Shown here: in pieces, positions 13,641 to 18,097 of the stretch | Numbering within the stretch: the first letter of the stretch is position 1 | How the letters are laid out: every line of letters begins with the position of its first letter | Source of the DNA: CAYGZL01 sp964354345 | GTDB lineage: Bacteria; Chloroflexota; Anaerolineae; Anaerolineales; UBA4823 | Length of the DNA stretch: 18,097 nt | Direction of reading: 5' to 3' | Assembly (NCBI GenBank): GCA_964354345.1 | Contig: CAYGZL010000088.1 | Coordinates: forward strand, 1 to 18,097 | Program-made: the position numbers and the translations under genes | Notes under the pieces: generated by a model | What the model saw: the letters and a program-made list of their open reading frames with translations, nothing else | Told to the model about the DNA's origin: nothing | The model's database searches: none

Positions 13641-13813
13641 ACTTTACCTGGCTCGAACACCACCGCCGTCCTGCGCATCGTGAAAGGCAGCAATCACGCC
13701 AGTCCGGTGGAAATTGGCTTCTACGATACCACCGGCCCGCCCTTGCTGTGTCGCTCGCCGGAAATATGATCTATGTGGCCGATTCCACCAGCGGGATTGT
13801 GATCCTTATGTAA
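13641..13813 (+). pseudogene. Frameshifted 3' relic of an LVIVD-repeat protein
   Basis: Directly after the SHOCT protein gene, one frame reads NTTAVLRIVKGSNHASPVEI, then GFYDTTGPP, and ends at a TGA. Shifting frame near 13735-13745 gives ALAVSLAGNMIYVADSTSGI, then VILM and a TAA at 13811-13813. Together they follow the LVIVD repeat pattern ('LRIVDvSNPasPvEiGfYDTpG.A..VavsGn.aYVAD..sGi.Il'), a beta-propeller surface-protein repeat. The 5' part is missing and a one-base shift breaks the frame, so the gene is dead or a cut-off duplicate. Confidence 0.65.
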
Positions 13814-13871
13814 ATGGATTACCCCTTGCATAGCTTCTACCCCCTGACCGGGCGCTGACTCCGGTTTTGCT

Positions 13872-13970
13872 GCCTGGTGGTAAACAAACTTCGTGCCTCT
13901 TCGTGATTCCTTGCGCACTTCGTGTTTCAAATTTCCAGAATCCTTAGCGTCCTTAGCGTCTTAGCGTTTC
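13872..13970. repeat. Cluster of dispersed repeat halves (CTTCGTG and CCTTAGCGT types)
   Basis: GCCTGGTGGTAAACAAACTTCGTGCC and CACTTCGTGTTTC pieces are followed by CCTTAGCGTCCTTAGCGTC and TTAGCGTTTC. Two repeat types seen elsewhere in the window, as at 95-439 and 6411-6487, are joined here in one 100-bp block. Confidence 0.65.
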
Positions 13971-13985
13971 GATCTACCCCTCCAA

Positions 13986-14014
13986 TTGACGGAATCCCCT
14001 CCGACCCATATAAT
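13986..14014 (+). promoter_or_regulatory. Strong sigma70-type promoter for the 14084 gene
   Basis: TTGACG (13986-13991), a 17-bp spacer and TATAAT (14009-14014) give a predicted start near 14021, about 63 nt before the ATG at 14084. Confidence 0.7.
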
Positions 14015-14083
14015 GGCGACCAGGAAAAAGATATTCGAATAATCAATTCGTAACAGGAAGCGAACAAAAACGAACGAAGACTC

Positions 14084-15850
14084 ATGCAGAATATTAAACC
14101 CTTCCCCATCCGGGTCGGCTTCCTGGGCAACCCAAACTCGTCGGAACCCTTCCGCTTCTGGCAGACTGTGCCGTGGAGCGATGAAAACCTGCTCCGCCTG
14201 AAAACACTCGGTTTCAACATCATCCAGGTCAACGTCGCCTGGGGACCGCGTCCGGGAGATGAGCCGTTGAACCTGGAGGATGTGGTTGACTTGCCCGACT
14301 CCCTGATAGCCGGCTACCCCCAACCCGTGCCACTCAACTGCGACCCCTCGCCTGAGGCGCGTCAACGTCGCCGGGCGGAGCTGCGCGAACGTTCGGCGGC
14401 CTGCCACCGCCTGGATCTGCGCACGATCTTCCATTTCGGCGCGCCCTACAACGCGCACATGCGTTACGGGGATGGTCCACCCAATTGTATCTCGGACGAA
14501 AAGACAACCCGTCGCTATGAGTTGTTAGTAGAGCGTTTCGCAACTGAGTTTCCGGAAGTGGACGATCTCCTGGTGTACACCTACGACCAGGACGCCTGGT
14601 TGTGCTCCGAGTTCGGCCCCTGCCCGCGCTGCCTGGGCATCCCACTCCACGAGCGCCTGACAGCTTTCCTGGTTCGCCTGGCCTCTGCCTGGGCGCGCAG
14701 CCGTCCGCACGGTCGGCTGTGGTGGGAGCCGTGGGAGCTGTCTGCCGGGCAGGTATATGCCTGCGTGAACCAACTGCCGAAGGGCAGCCTGGGCCTGGCG
14801 CTGCATGCCAACGTGGCTGAAGTCATGGCAACCCACCCGGCCGACCGCTGGCTGAAAAACACGGCCGCCCTGGCTGATGAACACGACCTGCCAGTCATCG
14901 TCGAGTACTGGCTGGGCGGTCCGTGCGAAGAGCTGGAACCGCTGCTGTACCTGTCGCACCCGCTGGTGACCTTACGCGGCCTGCGTGCCATTGCGGCGAT
15001 CCCGGGCGTGAGCGGCATCAAGGAGTACTACGGCCTGGATCCCGACCGTGAGGATCCCAATTTACGGATGACGGCATTGTTTTTCGCCAAACCAGAACTG
15101 AGTGATGCCGCTGCCCTGGACGAATTAGCCATCCCGTACGAGGCGGCGGCTGATAGCATGGTTGAGTTCTGGAAGCTTACCAGCCGTGGCATGGAGTTGT
15201 TCCCCTGGGAGACCTCCTGGTATATCCGCCAGGTCGGGCGTAGCCGGGTGGATCATGCGCTGTCCGCCGCGCACATCCGTGGCATGCGTTGCCGGACACC
15301 GAGCTGGTGCTCGACGCGTCAGGCGGTATTCCTGCGCGCTTACGAATATGACCTGCCAGACGATCCCTGGCTGCGGGAGGATATCGAGCTGCGTTGCCGT
15401 CTGGCCGCACAATCTTGGATGGCAGCCCTGGCGTTGGTTACTCCCATCCTGGACCTGGCGCCACATAAGCTGCATGCGTTCTTTATTCGCAACCAGGTTG
15501 ACCTGATCCGACTCAGCAACCGGGCGCTGGCCTACGCCTATCATCTGCGCGAAACCAACCTGGCGAACATCCTGCGCGCCTATCCGGATGCGCCAGAAGA
15601 AATCCAGTATAAAATAGGCGAGTGCCTGCGTTTAGATCTCGACAATTACGACATGGAAAGGCAGATTGAAGAGTCCGCACGCGACCTGGGTATGCCAGCG
15701 CTGGCAGGCCAATCACCCATGCCAGACTGGGAAGAGGCTGAGCAGGCTCTGGAAATGCTGCAACAGAATCTGGCACAGTTCCTGGCGACCTATTTCCTGG
15801 AGACTGAGGACACAGCTTCAAAGGGCCTATTCAGCGTAACCTCCCGGTGA
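14084..15850 (+). CDS. Putative TIM-barrel glycosidase-like protein of unknown specificity
   Basis: A 588-residue protein without signal peptide. The N-terminal 350 residues look like a (beta/alpha)8 barrel: LKTLGFNIIQVNVAWGPRPG (39-58), LDLRTIFHFGAPYN (110-123), VDDLLVYTYDQDAWLCSEFGPC (159-180) with C174, C180 and C183, then GRLWWEPWELSAG (210-222). VIVEYWLGGP and GIKEYYGLD follow further on. The 'D....CsefGpCpRC' element recalls the Cys-containing barrel loop of DUF4838/GH20-like proteins. The C-terminal 230 residues are helical (AAQSWMAALALVTPILDLAPHK...). Acidic barrel residues (D168, D170, E176, E215, E218) are candidate catalytic sites. No clear Shine-Dalgarno precedes the ATG. It converges on the PKD-repeat gene. 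The fold is inferred from motifs only; the substrate is unknown. Confidence 0.7.
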   Translation: MQNIKPFPIRVGFLGNPNSSEPFRFWQTVPWSDENLLRLKTLGFNIIQVNVAWGPRPGDEPLNLEDVVDLPDSLIAGYPQPVPLNCDPSPEARQRRRAELRERSAACHRLDLRTIFHFGAPYNAHMRYGDGPPNCISDEKTTRRYELLVERFATEFPEVDDLLVYTYDQDAWLCSEFGPCPRCLGIPLHERLTAFLVRLASAWARSRPHGRLWWEPWELSAGQVYACVNQLPKGSLGLALHANVAEVMATHPADRWLKNTAALADEHDLPVIVEYWLGGPCEELEPLLYLSHPLVTLRGLRAIAAIPGVSGIKEYYGLDPDREDPNLRMTALFFAKPELSDAAALDELAIPYEAAADSMVEFWKLTSRGMELFPWETSWYIRQVGRSRVDHALSAAHIRGMRCRTPSWCSTRQAVFLRAYEYDLPDDPWLREDIELRCRLAAQSWMAALALVTPILDLAPHKLHAFFIRNQVDLIRLSNRALAYAYHLRETNLANILRAYPDAPEEIQYKIGECLRLDLDNYDMERQIEESARDLGMPALAGQSPMPDWEEAEQALEMLQQNLAQFLATYFLETEDTASKGLFSVTSR

Positions 15851-15852
15851 TT

Positions 15853-15887
15853 GAAACCACCAAGTCACAAAGACACCAAGAATTCTT
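15853..15887. repeat. Dispersed repeat half between convergent genes
   Basis: GAAACCACCAAGTCACAAAG followed by ACACCAAGAATTCTT matches the right arm of the units in the 95-439 array. It fills most of the 49-bp gap between the convergent stops at 15850 and 15900. Confidence 0.8.
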
Positions 15888-15899
15888 ATCTCCCAGCTC

Positions 15900-18097
15900 C
15901 TACCTGCTCAACACCACCGGCAGGAAAGTTCGCCATTCAGGCGGCTCGATTCTTTTTATTTCGATCTCAAACACCACGCTGGCGCTGCCGCCCGGATTGC
16001 TGACCGTCAGGCGGACTGATTTTCTCCCCGCCGTCATCCATTTGAGCTGTGCTTGATCTGTGTTCCCACCCGAGTGCACCACGATACCCATGTCAGTCTC
16101 CCAGGTATATGTGATCGGCGTGGTGACCGTGAGCGGGTTGACTGCGGCGAGTAATTGAATCGTCTGATCCACCAGCGCCTGGTCAGGTCCGCTGATCTGT
16201 ACGCTCTGTGGGACGATGTATACCTGGAAATTGCGGCTGCCCAGCGCTGTTCCAGCCGCGTTGAATGCCAGCACTGTCACCGTCTTCATACCACCCGTGG
16301 TGAAAGACAGCTTGACCGTGTCAGTGATTCCCGCCGAGTGTGTGACCGGCGCCAGGCCGTCAGCTTGCCAGGTGTAAGTAAGCGGTAGGGTAGTCGTGAT
16401 CGGGCTGGTGATGGCCAGGAAAATTAGCTCCTGCCCGGATACGGCTTGATCTGGCCCGGTGACCAACACGCTGTCCGGTGGATTCACGTCCGGCGGAGGC
16501 GGGACAACTATTAGCTGGTAGGTGCTCACGCTCGTGCCAGCCGTGTTCTCGACGGTGACAGTGACCGATTGCGTACCGGTGATTGTCCAGGTCGTGCTGA
16601 TCACATCCGTCAAACCACTCACATGCACAAGATTCGCTGCCTGAGAGATCTGCCAGGTGTAGGTGATTGGGATCGTAGCTGTCTCTGGATTGACCGTCGC
16701 GGAGAAGTAAGTCGCCTCTCCGCTGATCGCCGTCGTTGGTCCGGAGATTGCCACACTGGCGGGCGGAACCAGAATTGTCACGCTGTGGGTGGACACCGCG
16801 CTGCCGCCGTTATTACTCACCGTGACTGTGACCGTCTTTGGACCGGACGTAATCCAGGTAAAGTTAACGCTGTCGCTTAATCCAGCACCGCTGTGTGTGA
16901 CCGGCGCCAGATCTGTCGCCTGCCACTTGTAGGTTAACGGCGTGGTAGTATTCGCCGGACTGGCATCGGCAGTGAAGGTCGCTGCATGGTTTAAAATTAC
17001 CGCGGCTGGCCCGCTGAGCGAAACGCTGGCCGGCGGTTGGATGATCATGATCGTCGTAGTCTGGATTACTGAGCCGCCAGAATTACTCACTGAGACTGAA
17101 ACGTTTTTCACACCGGGCGTTGTCCAGGTGAAGCTGGTTGAGTCCGTCAGGCTGTTAGCCGTGTGCGTCACCGGCGCCTGCCCATCGGCGCTCCATATAT
17201 AGGTCACCGGTAGGGTGGTATTCGCCGGAGCGGCATTCGCTGTGAAGTTCGCTGGCTGAGTGACGACTGCTGAGGCTGATCCACTGATCGAAACACTGGT
17301 TGGCGGCTGGATCACAGTCACAGTCGTAGAGTTGGTTACTGACCCGGCAGAATTTAAGGCGGTCACATTGAGGGTCTTGATCCCGGGAAGCGTCCAGGTG
17401 TAGGTTACCGTGTCAGTGATGCCCGAGGAGTGAGAAATATTTGACTGTTCTGTGGCGGTCCAGTTGTAAGACAGCGGCGTGGTCGTGTTGCTCGGGCTGG
17501 TGGTTGCCTGATATTTCGTCGCCACGCCCGTATTGACCTGCGTCGAGCCAGTGAATGCAACACTCGCCGGAGGTTGGATGATGGTGATCGTCGTCGAATT
17601 GGTCACCGAGATGCCCACGCCGGTGGCTTTGACGGTCACGGTTTTTACGCCCGGCGCGCTCCAGGTGAACGTCGTCTGATCAGTCAGCCCGCCCGTGTGG
17701 GTCACCTTCGACTGCTCATTGGCCGTCCATTCATAGGTGATGGGCGTGGTGGCGTTGCTCGGACTGACCGCCGCGTTGAATGTCGCGCTCTGGGTCACAT
17801 TCACAGAAGGTGGTCCACTGACCGACACGCTGGTGGGCGGTTGCCCGATGCTGATCGTGGTCGAGTTGGTGACATTCCCGCCGGCGTTGGAGGCTTTGAC
17901 GGTTACCGTTTTCACTCCCGGCGTTGTCCAGGTGAAGCTGACCGCATCGCTCAACCCGCCGCCGGTGTGGGTCACCGGGGTTTGCCCATCCGCCGACCAT
18001 TCATATGTAACGGGTGTGGTCGTGTTGCCCGGGCTGACCGATGCGGTGAATGTCGCCGATTGGCTGACCAACACTGAGGCCGGATGGCTGATCGAGA
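15900..18097 (-). CDS. PKD/Ig-like repeat surface protein, 5' end outside the window
   Basis: The frame is open to the window edge, so the start is missing. A GTG at 18074 is inside a repeat and is not a real start. At least 731 residues are visible as eight repeats of about 89 residues. Each follows the plan SVSVSGP...V....TF.A.VSP.N.TTP.TY.W.A......HTGGLTD...FTW..PG.KTVTV...N.GGSVT.ST.I.I.QPP, the PKD/Ig-like pattern of extracellular adhesins and enzymes. Repeats decay toward the C-terminus. The tail, RIEPPEWRTFLPVVLSR, ends with a short hydrophobic 'FLPVVL' motif of the kind seen at C-termini of many secreted Anaerolineae proteins. It lacks the LPxTG plus helix layout, so sortase anchoring is not indicated. 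The protein is secreted or cell-surface; binding partners are unknown. Confidence 0.85.
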   Translation of the reverse strand, partial: SISHPASVLVSQSATFTASVSPGNTTTPVTYEWSADGQTPVTHTGGGLSDAVSFTWTTPGVKTVTVKASNAGGNVTNSTTISIGQPPTSVSVSGPPSVNVTQSATFNAAVSPSNATTPITYEWTANEQSKVTHTGGLTDQTTFTWSAPGVKTVTVKATGVGISVTNSTTITIIQPPASVAFTGSTQVNTGVATKYQATTSPSNTTTPLSYNWTATEQSNISHSSGITDTVTYTWTLPGIKTLNVTALNSAGSVTNSTTVTVIQPPTSVSISGSASAVVTQPANFTANAAPANTTLPVTYIWSADGQAPVTHTANSLTDSTSFTWTTPGVKNVSVSVSNSGGSVIQTTTIMIIQPPASVSLSGPAAVILNHAATFTADASPANTTTPLTYKWQATDLAPVTHSGAGLSDSVNFTWITSGPKTVTVTVSNNGGSAVSTHSVTILVPPASVAISGPTTAISGEATYFSATVNPETATIPITYTWQISQAANLVHVSGLTDVISTTWTITGTQSVTVTVENTAGTSVSTYQLIVVPPPPDVNPPDSVLVTGPDQAVSGQELIFLAITSPITTTLPLTYTWQADGLAPVTHSAGITDTVKLSFTTGGMKTVTVLAFNAAGTALGSRNFQVYIVPQSVQISGPDQALVDQTIQLLAAVNPLTVTTPITYTWETDMGIVVHSGGNTDQAQLKWMTAGRKSVRLTVSNPGGSASVVFEIEIKRIEPPEWRTFLPVVLSR

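Noticed and set aside
17574..18077. Plus-strand 167-codon frame opposite the PKD repeats
   Set aside because: It is antisense to a strongly supported repeat protein, and its Arg/His/Gly-rich composition is typical of a shadow frame.

Overview
The window looks like chromosomal DNA of a member of the Chloroflexota, probably Anaerolineae. This is inference from style, not from a marker gene. The clues are lipoproteins with long Thr-Pro linkers, a secreted PKD-like repeat protein ending in FLPVVLSR, intergenic repeats of the 'CACCAAGACACCAAGACACAAAG', 'TTAGCGTCCTTAGCGT' and 'GTCATTGCGAGGAGCG' types, and mostly single-gene transcription units with moderately high GC. No rRNA, tRNA, CRISPR array or transposase was seen.

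Layout. Positions 95-439 hold a tandem array with an exact 79-bp period, each unit an imperfect hairpin. Next come a WbsX/GH99-like glycosidase (578-1690, +) and a convergent PMT/GT39-type membrane glycosyltransferase (1718-3442, -). A four-helix membrane protein follows (3563-4057, +), then a gene-poor stretch, a haem-binding CxxCH protein (4475-4915, -), a Thr/Pro-linker lipoprotein (5158-6369, +) and a DUF2330-like multi-pass membrane protein (6500-8095, -). After these is a small stand-alone GreA/GreB C-terminal-domain protein (8257-8697, +).

The most unusual part is 8752-12290. An overlapping minus-strand operon encodes an XRE regulator, a membrane protein with a long 5-residue repeat (15-bp minisatellite), and an MgtC/SapB protein. 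It is divergent from a plus-strand gene for a winged-helix-like protein with two Cys-knuckle clusters. That gene has a consensus promoter (TTGACA-N17-TATAAT) with a Gram-positive-type LexA/SOS-box-like palindrome between -35 and -10, and a second palindrome just upstream. A second minisatellite (9-bp units, 11998-12287) lies downstream. The block reads as an accessory regulatory island, possibly damage- or repressor-controlled.

The right part holds a bactofilin-like lipoprotein with a C-terminal SHOCT domain (12746-13636, +), a frameshifted relic of an LVIVD-repeat protein (13641-13813) and a TIM-barrel-like putative glycosidase with a Cys cluster (14084-15850, +). It ends with the 3' part of a large PKD/Ig-like repeat surface protein (15900 to the window end, -). 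Several strong sigma70-type promoters with 17-bp spacing can be read directly.
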